A stretch of 64,000 bases of DNA from positions 83,200,576-83,264,575 of the forward strand of contig OY754329.1 of the NCBI GenBank assembly GCA_963573305.1, written 5' to 3'. This document shows, one piece after another, positions 21,347 to 34,441 of this stretch (the stretch's first letter is position 1; each line of letters begins with the position of its first letter). Under the pieces are notes generated by a model. That model did not search any database. It was given only the letters and a program-made list of their open reading frames with translations, and was not told the origin of the DNA. Both the position numbers and the translations under genes were made by a program. Source of the DNA: Pyrrhosoma nymphula. Its lineage: Eukaryota; Arthropoda; Insecta; Odonata; Coenagrionidae.

Positions 21347-22732
21347 GAAATTTACTTACAAAGCTTCGTATTTTCCATAGATTTAAAAACTAGAGGATCA
21401 AGAAAAGGTTTTAAAACTGCTAAAGGACACAATTTTGTGATTAAACAGAATGAAATATTTGGTAAGGATGATCGTCACCTGCAAAAATCGATGCCTATTA
21501 TATTGGTTTTCGAATAATAATAACTTATTATTATATTATTATAACGAATTATAATAACTCCTTAGCAATTATTCCGACGAAATTCCTGACGTAAATGACA
21601 CAATAGTCAGCTACTTGTCATAGATCACTTATATCTTACAATTAGTCAATCAATCTGCATATCTCAGCATATTTAATGTTTTAAATTTATTATCCTAAAC
21701 CTCCGAAATTACATCATAGAAAGCGTTATTTTCAGTTGGTATAAATAACTATATGAACATATTTCTATTTAGTTCAAGCGAACCACAATTCTAATAGGTA
21801 TATTGTTTCATAATCATGGACCCTCCAAAGCCCGCCTCTTTACGGTGCCTCTATTGCCTAATATTAATAATATTACGAATATTGTGGTTAATAGTACAAC
21901 TAAAACTAATGGGAAAAATAAATTATGTGACAGGTGTGATGGGTTTAGCAATGTGGAATGGGTACAAATGTTCTCCAGTGGGCGGGACCGAACCCTCCCT
22001 CCTTACAGAGGCATTTATTTTGGTAGCGTTGGAACGAATATGCCAATAAATCTTATACCGCAAATCTCAAATAACCAACTCAACTCAATTTCGCTGCAAA
22101 GATTTTTTTTAAGCCCACTCCTCTGGATTGATATTAATTAATTCTCAAATTTGATCTCCAAACCTTAGAGAAATTCGGACGGTTGGAGTGTAAATGCTCT
22201 CATAACAAATGATCCTCATGACAATATAAATCACCAGAAAAAGTAAATGAGTAAAAAGATCACTTCAAAAAACTCATCAGTCATTACTCTTCATAAGTGT
22301 TTTCTCTCACTCTTTTTTTCGAAATAAAAGAAACAAAAGGCTTTAATTACTGATTTTTTGAAGCTTTAATAGCCCTACTTACATGTTAAAAATCCCGAAG
22401 ACGTATTATTAAAAAGCACAATGCACCACTTACACTCTGTCACCTTATGTCTACGATATTACAAATGATTTCAAATGCGAAAAGGAAGCAAATCCGCGTG
22501 TTATAAATCCCTTTAAGCCCGATTTGTCACTACTCTTTCATTTAATGAGATACAACAAACAAGAATCATGGGAATCGAATGATTGTTTGTAAAAAAAAAA
22601 GAAGATAAGGTACACACCTACGAAACAAAAGACTATGCGTACGTACGTATGATTCAGTTGCTAGGCGTAGTGATTCAAATGTGCGCCAACAGATAGCAAG
22701 CAAGTTCCCCATTAACTGACATATGGCGCGGG
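21347..22732. other. Unassigned DNA
   Basis: A 112-codon frame at 21803-22141 overlaps a 77-codon frame starting at an ATG at 21816; neither matches a family I know. Otherwise AT-rich. Confidence 0.35.
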
Positions 22733-22917
22733 CAAGCCCGGCTTAAGGCCCAGGCGACTCCCCGGGGCGCCGCAAAGGAAGGGGCGCCGTGATTGTGAAA
22801 AAATATTTTTTAACTAAAACGTTTAACTGGTGAATAGGATTGATAAGTGGGGAGAGGGCGCCGGAATACTATCTCGCCCGGGTGAAAATTTTGTCTTAAG
22901 CCAGTTCTGAGCGCGGA
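22725..22917. mobile_element. 177-bp hAT-like MITE
   Basis: The element spans 22733-22909. Left end CAAGCCCGGCTTAAGGC; right end inverted CAGAACTGGCTTAAGAC. Flanking octamers ggcgcggg and agcgcgga match at 6 of 8. Internally it holds 'ccccggggcgcc' near the left end and 'ggcgcc' near the right end. It is non-coding. Confidence 0.6.
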
Positions 22918-24189
22918 CGTATGCATTTTCCAAAATACACGAAGATAACATTTTTCAAAAAATAAATTAACGTTAAATAATTGTAAGGAAGATTCAGGGA
23001 GATTTGAAATTATATTAATTATTATTTTAATTAAACCACACATCGATTTCCTTTTAATTCTTAACTTTTTTCATTACCTTTTGGCTATTTCGCCCATTTT
23101 TTAGCCTGTTTTAGGCTTTTCAACTAGTAACCCCATAGAATCTCCCCCAGAGAACCGTAAGAAGGTCACCATGGTCACCACTAGCTGCCTGTTACCAACG
23201 CATAAGTGGCGGGAATACAATTTTTTATTGAATCGCATCAGCCCAACAATTGGGTTTTCCGAGCGATGAAAATTCGAAAGCTTAATGCGATCGCAGCGTC
23301 ACAACTCACGACCTGCCTACTTATGTTATGATACGGTCACGATTTATGATTATGCGTCCTTCTTCCGTGTGGCACGCCTTAACTCAGGACTGAGACCGCA
23401 CGGAACCACGAGTAGGTCAATGCTTCACGGCGATTTTCCAATGAGCCAATGACTTCCTAGCCTCCGACTGCATTAGTTTTAAAACAAATTTTTATAATTT
23501 TCTAAGTTTCCTCAAATGCATTACCTGTTCATTTTATTATGCTAGGAAGAAATTTAAACTAACTGCATGAAAAGCTTTATTTAACATAATTTCAAATAAC
23601 ATTAATACAGCAATTAACTCATCGGGAGCTTTCTGAAACTTACAAAGATGAACCTAACCTATACAATAGAGTTAAGAATCGCCTGAACTAGTGATTAATC
23701 GCTAAAACCTACATTTCTGCAATAAATTCATGTAAAACAAATAGTTTTAGGCTTAACTTCACGGAAATTTTCTCTTTTCTGTTTCTCTCATCAACAAATA
23801 TGCAAAATGTGCAAAAAACAATAAAATATGATTGATAATTTAGTTTCTGTTATCGTGGAAATATGAATCTATATTAAGAAAAAAATTACTTCTGAACAGC
23901 TTGAACGGACAACTAGAAGCCGCAAAGTCCGCATAAAATATCACAAGCCGGCGTTCCAGTCCGAAAGTGTAAGTGAATTTTGAGGAATTATCCATGTTTA
24001 GTTTAATTTTGGGTTCAATTATCAGACTACTCCCATCTACGTAGAGCCTTTCGCGTAGAAATGTAGCTGAAAAGAAGTAGTTAAATTTGCATAAGCAAGC
24101 TCGCGATGAGTATCATTCTTTGGCGAAAATATAATGAGGAAAAAACATCATAATAAAGGTTGGTTTATGGCTATTCGCTGTCATTTAAT
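22918..24189. other. Unassigned AT-rich DNA
   Basis: No frame with recognisable coding content and no repeat detected. Confidence 0.4.
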
Positions 24190-24684
24190 ACATACATACC
24201 CATCACACCATTCCCTTTCGAGGTACGCAAAGTCGATGAACTTAGTTATAACTAGCAAATAAAATCCTTTCAAGCCTCTTCCGCTTCTCTTACAGTCATG
24301 CATTATTTTATACATGCTCTCCCATACTTAGGACTCAGAATATTCTTCCTCTTTAGAGTCTCTTAGCTACCACATTTACCCATGACTTTCACGAACTACC
24401 TCTTCCGCTCACACCATTCACCCTACTACCATACATTTGTTTCGTTATTCGACTCTCATCCATTCTATCGACATGGCCAAACCAACGAAGCGCACTCCTT
24501 TCATAACTGGAGCATCCAAGCCACATTCTTTCATCGCCCACTCATTCTTCACCCTATACATCCTACTTTTGCCGCACACACTTTTCAGATACCCCATTCC
24601 CACTGCATTTAGCGTACTCCTATGCTTATGCTGACATACATACCAAGGTTTCGCTGCCGTACTATAACGTCGGGAAGAGAACAC
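24190..24684 (-). pseudogene. RTE-like LINE C-terminal fragment and 3' end
   Basis: On the minus strand the frame from 24684 includes YLKSVCGKSRMYRVKNEW and MKECGL. This matches the 'YLR.VCGK.R.DRVRNE...ECG(L)' segment that follows the RT domain in RTE-type and related LINEs. It then decays through stops. Its 3' part shares 'gagcggaagaggtagttcgtgaaa' and a 'gggtatgtatgtatt' end with the plus-strand copy at 57310-57600. This subfamily differs from the intact element at 42009. Confidence 0.65.
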
Positions 24685-27450
24685 TTTTCACATCGCAGTG
24701 TCATACAGTAAAATTTAAAAAGTATTAAACACATTTCCATTTCGCCATTTATTTATAGAAATATTTAGGAGAACGTACTTAGATGGTATCATAAATATTC
24801 AAAGACATCTCCACCACTCGGTTGGGAGGGAGTGAGTTAATGTCAACTTTCTGTTTCTAAACACAATTCCACATATCCTAAACCACATCTAAATCAGCCA
24901 AACTGATAATTCTTTCAGCTCTCTGTTATATCTCAACGACATCAACTGTCTACTGCCTACCATAATATTACTGCTTCCTGCATGAAGCAAGTTTTCCTTT
25001 TTGGGGCTTACTTATCGGTATAAGTCCCATAGCAAAATCTCCTATGTAAAAAACACTATATTGTACCCGTACCGCGGTCTAATGAACAAATAAACATTAC
25101 GAATACAAATCAAATTTACCTCATTAAACTATACTATTTCTGACATGTCCTTATTTTGTATGGGATTAGATAATTTTCCATGCTGGATCTTAAATACGGG
25201 TAACCTTTCAAACGCAAGCTAAACCTGATGATCATTCATTACGTCCCATTCTATAGTCGCCGCAATTACGAAAATATTCCGCATCGGCGCAACGATTCCA
25301 GCCGGCATGCTATAAAACCTTTTTTGCCCGTGTCTCAGACAGCATTTGCATGAAACGTGAGTAAACTCGTTTTTATCATACTTTCCAATTCTTTAGAAAT
25401 GTCCTCAAAAACGCGGAAACACTGCGTTTTGAAAGTGTAAACACGCGTGAGACTATTAACCATTAGCCTCAACAACTTTTTTTTTATAGGAAACCGGGAC
25501 TAGCCACGGTGGAATATCGCACTCAACAACTTCTAACAAATTGAAACATAATCGGACGGCTATTATAAACAATATAAAGTACCAATGGCCTTGGTTCTTT
25601 ATTCTCAACTTCCAGGAAACATGAACGAGTATTAGCAGATATTATAAATTTCCTGTCTCAACCATAGATGATATTTTCAACCATTCTAGTTTTGAATTTC
25701 CACATCAAGTTAGACACAATAGGGAGCAATTGAGCACTCCAGTGAACCTATTTACCTTTAGCGTAAATTGTGAATGAAAGTGGTGACTATATTTCTAAAT
25801 TCTGTAAATCAGTTGAAATTATTTCAGTTTACCTATTTGCTGAGCTCGACGGAAAATTGACGCCACTGATCAGAAAGCACTTAACTTTAGGCTATTTTTT
25901 TATTTAATTTCATATAAAAACACATGATTATCTCTGAATTAGTACTTCCAGACTGCAAACGGTAAAGATCAATTCAATGTATTTAGGTAATTTTTCAAGT
26001 ATCCGATTGACAGAGTATTTTAACGATTTACTAGTATGCGTAAGTGTATGAAAAAGAACGGTATAGCTTATATCATTACCTAACCACTGCTCCAGGTGTG
26101 TGGTAAAGGAGTCTTAGCCCTACAAACAGAGGAGTACATCAAAGGTATACATATGTTGAAAGCGATGTGGGGATGTAAGTAACAGAAAACGCCTATAGTC
26201 ACCCTTTTCCGAATCAAATTAAAGGTTTTTAGGAGTTACTCAGAAACAAAAGTTAAAACTGAATTAAAAAATATCTAAATGGTGAACCAAGCTGCAAACA
26301 ACAGCTGCTGGGAAAGACGAAATCAATTGGATTAGGCCATTCTAACAAAGTTACAAGTCATTGTACCTGCATGGTGAAAACCCTTGTTATTTGCTAATGA
26401 AGATCCACCTTGAGGTAATACAACGCTATTTGCAAATGATATTCCGAAATTGCAAGGATGATTTGTTTGATGTTTTATTCTGCTATTCGTTCATTTTAAC
26501 ACGCCTTGTGTGTACATGAGTGGGCTATCAGTGTTGAAATACGTTCCCGCTTTTCACCAACTATTCGGAAATCGAGACGGGAAATGATTCTCAAGAAGGT
26601 AACCATAAAAAACTTCAGGTAAACGGTAAATCAGAAATTCTATTATATTCATGAGTCATTATCCCCAAATGAGAAGACACAAGCTGAGTGTTAGCATGAA
26701 CGGTACAAGCCTGCGCGTGACTGCGTACAACGCTCGCTGTGATAGGATCCTTTGGATATTTTGGAGATGCATCCAATTACCCGTTCTTTTGGACGAAGTG
26801 CGGTGCGTTGAGCGTAAGTTTTCACTGGACATATCTCGTACACCCTAAACCCATCTTTCAGTATGTGAGTCCTTCAAGCAATGTGAGACTTCGCTAGATT
26901 CGTTAAAAAACTTACAACGAGTAAGAAAAGAAATATTTCTTTGCTGTCGTGCCAGGATCCGTGCATGTATGACAAAGGTTTTAACAATAAAGTGGTGGGC
27001 GTAATTAAAAAAAACCAAAAGATCTCACTTCTCAGGAAAAATCTAACTGCATTAACATTGATGAGAAAATTTCAAGGCTCTTAAACAGATGCTCACACAC
27101 CTCCTAGATGCCCAAGCAAACCGTTGTCCCGAGACAAGGAGTCGTTATCTTGGAGGAAGGATCGAAATGAAATTCGATTAATCATGGCGAAAGAGAAAAA
27201 TAATTGGCAACGGACAAATATAGCCCTCGATTAAGATTCTTCGCTTCAAATTGATGTCCCACGTCCTCCCACGCATCCTTCACCAAACTCCAAGTCGCCT
27301 TCCTCACACATACGCATGCGGCTGTAATTTATTGATGAACCCTCCTCGGATGGAAGAAAGAGAGTTATCATTCGAAGAGCCTTATGACGTACATTCTGAG
27401 GCAGCAATTACTTAACGCAGCGAGAAGCACACACAAAATTTTATACTCTC
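24685..27450. other. 2.8 kb without recognised genes
   Basis: Contains only the dispersed GGAAACCGGGACTAGCC/GTGGAATATCGCACTCA motif at 25485-25530. Frames of at most 76 codons have no domain. Confidence 0.4.
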
Positions 27451-28631
27451 TGGAGAAGAAGAAGAAAAAGAGAAATAGAAGGAAAACAGCGGTAAAAACA
27501 GGAACTTGGTACGTAAGGACCATGATGAGGGCCGGGAAGTTTGAAAATATTTAGCAGCAAATTAAAAAAGGAAAAATAGATGCTTTGGGATTGTGTGAGG
27601 TGATATGAAAGGATAGCGGGGACTATTGGATCACAGCTACAGGGCAAGCTATAGTGGAGGATATGAGAGTCAACGAGGGGTAGGCATGGTATTGAACACA
27701 AAGTTGGGGCTGAGGGTGGTAAGCATTGAACTGGTGAGCGACAGGATACTAGTGGTAGAAATAAAAGCACGCCCGACGAATTTCGTACTGGTCCAGATAT
27801 ACATGCCTACGAGGAACCATAGGGAGGAAGAGATGGAAGAGATGTACGAACAAGTAGAAGAAATAATTAGAGAAGTGCCGGGAGAGAAAAACCTTATAGT
27901 GATGGGTAACTGGAATGCAGTGGTGGGGGAAGGGAGGGACGGATTAGAAGTGGGAGGGTTTGGACTAGGAAGAAGAAATGATCGCGGTGAAAAGGCAGTT
28001 GAATACTGTTAAAGAAATAAATTAGTATGCAGTGACAAACACTTGGTTCAAACATCACCCCAGGCGTAGGTACACATGGTAATACCGGGTGATACTGGGA
28101 GATACCAAATTGATTATATAATGGTCAGGCAGAGATTTAGGAACAGTGTAAAAAACTCGCGTAGCTATCCAGGGGCGGATGCGAACTCAGATCATAACTT
28201 GGTGATGATGAAGTGTGAAGTTAGATTAAAAAGGCTTTATAAAGGTAGGAAGATAAGGCGGTGGAACCTTGAAGCATTGAAAGGGTTGAAAAGGAGGAAA
28301 TACCAAGAGCTGGTAGAAAAGAATATAGGTGAAGTGAAGCGGATGGGAACAATAGAGAGATGGGAGATTATGAAAACAGGCATCGCAGGAGTTGCAGAAA
28401 AAACAATAGGAACGGTGGAAAAGAAGAGTGTTAAGAAGTAGTGGGTTACGGAAGAAATGATAAAGAAAATGGAGGAGAGAAGGATTTGGAAAAACGTCAA
28501 CACCGACGTAGGAAGTACAAGAAATTGAATAATAAACTCCGGCGAGTGACTACTCGGGCAAAAGAAAACTGGTGGAAGGGACAAGGCGAGGAAATGGAAA
28601 AGCTGCAAGAAGAGGAAGAAGTGGGCGCTTT
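27451..28631 (+). pseudogene. RTE LINE fragment, internal part only
   Basis: This block aligns along its length with 42390-43575 of the intact RTE element and covers the apurinic-endonuclease-like domain plus the linker before the RT. Damage is extensive. A TAG replaces the Lys codon after the endonuclease start (27552). A TGA replaces the Trp of CEVRW (about 27606). Frameshifts follow near 27630, near 28015-28030 and downstream. The catalytic GDWNA motif reads GNWNA. It ends abruptly at 'gaagtgggcgctttg', and what follows is unrelated. LINE copies normally keep their 3' end, so the loss of both ends implies later deletion or rearrangement. Nothing here can make a working protein. Confidence 0.92.
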
Positions 28632-30464
28632 GCTTTGTAAAATGCGTTTATTCATATAATTGAGGCTTCACCTTGCTCCGATATCTGGCAAAATTGTTGA
28701 CTAAAAATGTATTCATCGACAAATCTGCATATTTTGGTCCTAAATTTTGTATACTGATTAAAGCATATCATCAGGAACGGCTGTATTTTTTAAACAGTGC
28801 AAACGAAAAATGGAATTTTTTTATTTGTTTTGACTCACACAGTCGCGGTGGAACCAGTTTAAAGAAAGAAGTAACGCATGAAGGTAGGTGCCTGCCGCGG
28901 TAAAATATTAGTAGAGGTTATGGGATCTCCATCGAAGTCTACCTCAATCAATAGATCATCTTTAATGATAATAATAATATGTATACGGAAGATGGAATGC
29001 TTTAACCCACGAACACCTTTGCTCCCTAGCAATATCCATATTCCATAGGGAAAAAATGTAGTGTTTATCAACAATCCGTCCGTGATGGATATGTGCATCT
29101 CGAGACGAGACTCGGTCAAGTCAAAGGTCACGGTCGACTACAGTATTTATTCGCCGTTATGATTAAGTTATAACTGCACGGGTAAAAATGACCACGATGG
29201 CATCGCCATCAGGATAACTTGCGTGCGCATACCGCGTCTGGAAAACAAAACCCGGCTGCATCGATCAAATCACAAGCATAATCCGTCTACCAGCACATAT
29301 AAAATGCACGCCCTTTCCTAGTTTGAAAATGGCCAATCTGTGCCCCCTTCGACTGGGGTCAGAGGGGCCCAAACCTTCGAAAAATGCTTTTCAAATCGCG
29401 CCATTATTTATACCTTTTTCTAGATAACGCTTCCTTCTTGACTGGCGTGTAGCGGCGGCAGCACGCTCGGATCGGCGTCCTAACGGTTCGGTTGGCACCC
29501 CTGACCCCCCACCCACCACAACCACCCACATGGGAAACAAACTTCGCCTCATTGATCTCCGAAAAACTCTGGTGGAGGAAGATATTTTTTTATTTTCGGG
29601 TGGCGTAAATGGAAAGGTTTTTCGGGAAAAAATGAGTTGAGTATAAGAAGAATTGAGACAAATAAATAGTCTCTCACAAGTCGTGATTCGCGGTCTCCCC
29701 GATCTGATGCAAAACAGTCCTAGGTGGAAAAGTGTGAGGGGGTGACGCAGTGTAGAGTGAGGCATAGATGGGGAAGGGGATTTTGGTGGGTTGAGTGGCA
29801 AAGGTACATTTATTCGAGTCACGGGAGCTTTCGAGGTAGTCGTGTCTGAACGGCTCTCGTAGAGAGACCTTCTACCCCCCTCACCGACATAAAATCGGCC
29901 GACCGGTGTTAAAAAAATTAACAAAACTCCATTCCTAGTTGGGTGCCATGTGGAAAGTACCTACTAAGTTTCAAGTCGATCTAATACCTGACGACGTCAA
30001 AAATATATTGCGCAACCCGGCATTCTACGGTAGATAAGATGATGAGTATAAAATTAGGGAAATATACGGCAGAACAGACGAACTTAAAGTGTCATTTCAC
30101 CCGCGAACTTATGTGTCATTTCTTTTAGGACACCATAATAGCTTTCACAAATACTTTATAATTGGGTTTTTCGATAGGTAGTGTAGCTAATTCTATTATT
30201 CATTATTTAATGCTTTTGTTTTAATTTGCTGCGTAGTATGTACTATAACCACGTTTCACATGCTACCTAAATAACTCCTACGTCTCTGTGCATTTATGTA
30301 GTTGCAAAATGCATTAGTACACATTGTTTCTATAACATTGGCAGCACATGGTGTATGCATCTAGGGGAAATTGCACCTATTGTGACAGATACTAATGCAT
30401 TTCTGGTCATCGTTCCATTACCTTTCGTTGTATATAGTGTGGCAGAAGGTGAAAATTAGCCGCA
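28632..30464. other. Unassigned DNA
   Basis: A 177-codon minus frame (29391-29924) is Ser/Pro/Arg-rich with no recognisable motif and is probably chance in GC-richer sequence. No RNA gene is seen. Confidence 0.4.
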
Positions 30465-30662
30465 CACCGGGACCGGTGGCGACGGGGTAAAGTCCTCGCC
30501 TGCTGAACTGAGGGTCGCGGGTTCGAGTCCCGCCTTAGTAAATTTTTCACCACTCAGGACATGGGTGTTTGTGTTCGTCCATTGTTACATGTTAATGTTA
30601 CCCAATGTAAAAGGCCGTTCGTGCTGTTTTCGGGGATGTGGAAATAAATGAAAATGAAATGA
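30465..30662 (+). mobile_element. tRNA-derived SINE (copy 1)
   Basis: The head is tRNA-like: an A-box-like TGGCGACGGGG at about 30477-30487 and a perfect B box GGTTCGAGTCC at 30520-30530, at the usual spacing for an RNA polymerase III internal promoter. A unique body of about 110 bases follows ('caatgtaaaaggccgttcgtgctgtt'), ending in 'aaataaatgaaaatgaaatg'. A diverged copy with the same head ('cgcctgctaaacctaagg') and the same 'aaatgaaatgaa' tail is at 54072-54282. No clear target duplication. Confidence 0.85.
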
Positions 30663-30684
30663 ATGGAGCCCTAGACTTGAGCCC

Positions 30685-30765
30685 GTTGGTACCATCCATT
30701 CATTATAGCTATATAGTAATTACGACGCTGGGTTTCTCTCCACCCTTCGCCCATTGCCCAAAGAA
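30685..30765 (+). repeat. Dispersed 'GACGCCGGGTTTCTCTCC' repeat (copy 1)
   Basis: Contains 'cgacgctgggtttctctcca' and the preceding 'ttggtaccatccattcattat'. It corresponds to the better-matched pair at 41916-41985 and 62891-62964. Family unknown. Confidence 0.55.
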
Positions 30766-31520
30766 CCCTCCTGTCAACTACCTACCAACCAATCTTAGTG
30801 GAAAAAAGTGATCTCACGATGTCAGCTGCCGGTCGCCTTCCAAAAAGAAAAGCCAACCAACTAGTGATTCCGCCAAAAACAAGCTGCGAAACTACATGAA
30901 CGCACCGTTCCAATCAAGTGGAGGTTCCTCACCAACTCCACCCTGTCCTTTCCACCCTCCTGAGCAGCACCCGGGTGAAACGCAGCTGAGTAAGATAAGG
31001 GCTCACTATAAAACATGCGTGCGTGCATTTCCCTTCTTCTTCCCCCCTCCTCCCCCTGTTCGCTCTTTTTTCCACCCTCGCCACATTCACCCTCTTTGCT
31101 AAAAGTTCCGCGTCACCACCGATCTTTCCCCCAAAACACACGCACCCTCTTCCGACCCTTTCATTAACATATCAACCCTCTCTCTCCCTCTCTTCTCCGG
31201 CCTTTCCACTCACCACCCTCGAGCACGCGAAATTATAAGTCACCCGACGGAAATTCCCCCTCGCTTCCTACTTGAGCAGTTCAATGCGTCGATATACATA
31301 TAGACGTAATATCGATATTTTCCTTCATAGTGACAGGGTCCAGTGCTTAGATGGAACCAGCATATGTATGCCATTCATTTAAGATATGTTGATATGAACA
31401 TCAAATTTATCACCTGATGTATCATAAATATTTATCTAGATGTATATAAACAAATGAGGACCTTTGTAAACTGTAACACACTTTACATTTGGCGATAAAA
31501 TTCAAGCATCAGTAATAGTT
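30766..31520. other. Unassigned, partly pyrimidine-rich DNA
   Basis: 31020-31220 is C/T-rich with a 'ctataaaa' string at about 31009. No coding domain. Confidence 0.35.
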
Positions 31521-32258
31521 TTTATTTTAATAGATTTATTTGTTGAGGATTTTGCTCTAATTAATGTTTCAAGTTGCCTTCGCCAACGTTTATATTTAAT
31601 AATAAATCATCCTCAGGGCTATCATAGGGGACAACACACGATTAAGAACTGTTCAATAAAAAAAATAATAAAAAACGACTATCACACATATGAACACACT
31701 ATAAATAAAATACATAAGGGCATGTACTACATACCTTAGCTTGGAACCAATATTTACAACATATCTAATATAAGCATTGGTAATTCAATGGTAACTATTT
31801 TTTAAGCATCGACAAACTTCTGTCACATATTATAATTAACAACTATCACCAGGCAATCACTGAACAAACAATCATAAACATAATATCACAATCAGTAAAC
31901 CATTTATACAGAATAATCTCAACCAACACAGCCGCACATTATCACAACCGACACCGAAACCTAGTCCATGCGGCAACTTAATCCCTTTGTGGGATATTAA
32001 ATTATATTGGAATATATGCTAACAATAAGTAGTATGAGTACTCACACTGGCAATGTTGGATCTTTTATTGCACGAATTGGGGTCCTTCTAAGTATGAATC
32101 ATTTGTTTTTATTATGTTTGATTTTATTGAGTAGTTCTTAATGGTATTTTGTGCCATGTTATCATAAAGATAATTTATGATTAAATGGATACGTTGGCGA
32201 AGGCAATTTAAAACATTAATTGGACAAAAATCCTCCAATAATAAATCTATTAAAATTG
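31521..32258. repeat. Foldback element, about 155-bp arms
   Basis: 31521-31677 and 32105-32258 are inverted copies. Shared blocks include 'ttttaatagatttatt', 'aggattt', 'aattaatgtt', 'ttgccttcgccaacgt', 'attaagaact' and 'caataaaa'. The 427-bp spacer is AT-rich and non-coding. It differs in sequence from the other foldbacks. Confidence 0.85.
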
Positions 32259-34197
32259 GAATTTAACGTGGTCGAAGAGTGATGAAAACTTTTTTTACGA
32301 ATCATACGACAAAACAAAATCGTATCTCCAGATTTCTTTTTTGTTACTGTAAATGATGGAGTCGGTAATCCGAAAATGGCGTTTTTTCAAAGGGGTGCCT
32401 ATATACCTCTACCTGATTTATCAGTATTTAATTTCTGATAATTGTAAAAGAAGATGTGAAGTGAAATCATTATTTCATGAATAACTATTTCAAATACTAA
32501 TACGGACGCGTCTTTTAGCAATAATGATCGTTAGCGTGCGATGGGTGATCATTATAAAAATTATAAATTATAATAAATATTGTTCCCTGGTGACACATTG
32601 ATGGCATTTTTTATGTGATGATAGAATAAAAAACCAGTAACATTCGTAATAGGTAACTACTTTTAGGAAATGATATCGTTCCCCACAAGCCATTTCAAGG
32701 GTGTGTGTCAAGGAGGGACTTCATAACAAACTTGCGCTGTATTTACTACTATGAAATAGTTAAGACCTACACATGATGTAGTAGGCATATTTCGAATAGT
32801 AAAGCAGGAATGCGAGACGCACTGGCAATAGAGGTCAGCTTTGTCAAAAAAAATCTTACCCAGAGAAAAATCAAACTAGGCAACGATTCAAAAACCAATC
32901 TCTCCAGTGCTAATGAAAACTATAAGGATCGTTCATGGAAAATTGCCTTGGCAGTTTTAAAGGTTTCCAGTAAACCCGTACAATTTTGCATTTAGTAACG
33001 GCTTTTATAAATTTTGAAGAATTCGTATTTAATGCAGAAAGATTTTGATACATTTAATCCCTGTAGTTATCGAACTTATGACCTTCGCTATTGCCTCACG
33101 CTGACCTATACCGACAAAGACCAAGGATAGGATTCATACGTCAAATTATTAACGATATCGAAATGTGGAATTATGAATAAATTGAGTGTGGGCATAAAGG
33201 GGGAGAATTTGGAGTGGAGAGCTGCAGCAAATCAATCATCTGATTGACGATCGTACATGATTATGACGATGATGATAACACGTGAAATATTCGTATTCTC
33301 TGCAGTTAATTATGGGTGTGATTCCTCTATGTACATAATCAATCCGCCCGATTTCGAAGTCCACAGAGTCATTATCATATCAACTAGGACAAAGTATTGA
33401 TTAAATATGGTCAAAATTACCTTGTTTTTGACGAAATAGACGTCGAAATCGATTGGATCAATAAAAAAGCAAGATATTTGAACCTCTGTTTCTTCTTGTC
33501 ATGACCAAATTCCACAAGGTAACATCCGCTCCCACCATTTCAATTACTATCTGTAAATCAGGAAAATGACGTCACTTATATCTACAGTCATAGCCTCGAT
33601 ATTTTATGAATGGTCGATGGTGAAAATTGAGTTCCGAGCAACCCCGCTCTTTCCTCCCTTTCCGTTTTCCTCTCGTCCACAAACAGCACCCTTTCGAATT
33701 GATCGCAATAGCCCTTCTACCATTAGGTACTCCCCTCAAACCGTACCAGCTGACCCTCACTCCCCAACTTACCCTCCCCCCGCAGTGAACAATGCGTACA
33801 TGCGTACACCCGAAGTATTGCTCGGGGCACCGTAGGTTAATTAGCGGGAAGAAAAAAAATTCGGCCCACGACAAATGACTGGAAGTGGGAGCAGATGCGG
33901 AACGATATTGCAATCAGCGCCTTCTTCAGAAAATGAAAGTTGTGTGAGCCGCGAAAGGCGAAACTACCCTTTTCCGGAGTAGGTAGTTTTCCATTCTTCC
34001 TACTAAAAATAAAAAACAGGATAATCCAAACTGCAATATAGTCCCTAATGTGGTAGTTACAGTGGAAATTCCGAAACAATGACGGAATTCTGACGTCTCA
34101 ACCTCGATAATTTCAAAACTTCATGCAAAAGTCAACATTTGTCGAGGTTACGACATCAATTCCACGACATTGCCGGGGTTGAATCCTGAATAAGGTT
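32259..34197. other. Unassigned DNA with small LINE-tail traces
   Basis: A weak copy of the LINE tail block (ccccacaagccatttcaaggg) lies at about 32680-32715. At about 33195-33285 a short plus-strand piece reading EWRAAANQS then a stop, followed by GAT repeats, resembles the 3' terminus of RTE-type LINEs seen also near 47350 and 50300. Nothing else is recognised. Confidence 0.4.
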
Positions 34198-34441
34198 CCC
34201 ATCATCACTTATTTATATCTAAATCTGATGATGAGATTTTCTGTGCTGTATCCACACCGAAATTAGGAATAACATAGCGCATAAATACTGTGCCTTTACC
34301 ATTAATGTAAAGGGATACTCTTTTCGCTCAAGCGAAAGTTAAAGACTATTCCATGATACTTCAAGAAAGTGATCAATTCTGTAGAGTAATTGTTACATTA
34401 ATAAAAAAACTCCCATCATCACATATTTATATCTAAATCTG
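34198..34441. repeat. 30-bp direct repeat, 214 bp apart
   Basis: 'cccatcatcac.tatttatat' plus 'ctaaatctg' occurs at 34198-34227 and 34412-34441 with one mismatch. The intervening 184 bases show no element ends, so the origin is unclear. Confidence 0.75.

Noticed and set aside
21803..22141. 112-codon frame as a transposase remnant
   Set aside because: The sequence gave a vague impression of familiarity, but I could not name a motif, so I do not call it.
29391..29924. 177-codon minus-strand frame
   Set aside because: Ser/Pro/Arg-rich, no recognisable domain or repeat; likely a chance open frame in GC-richer DNA.
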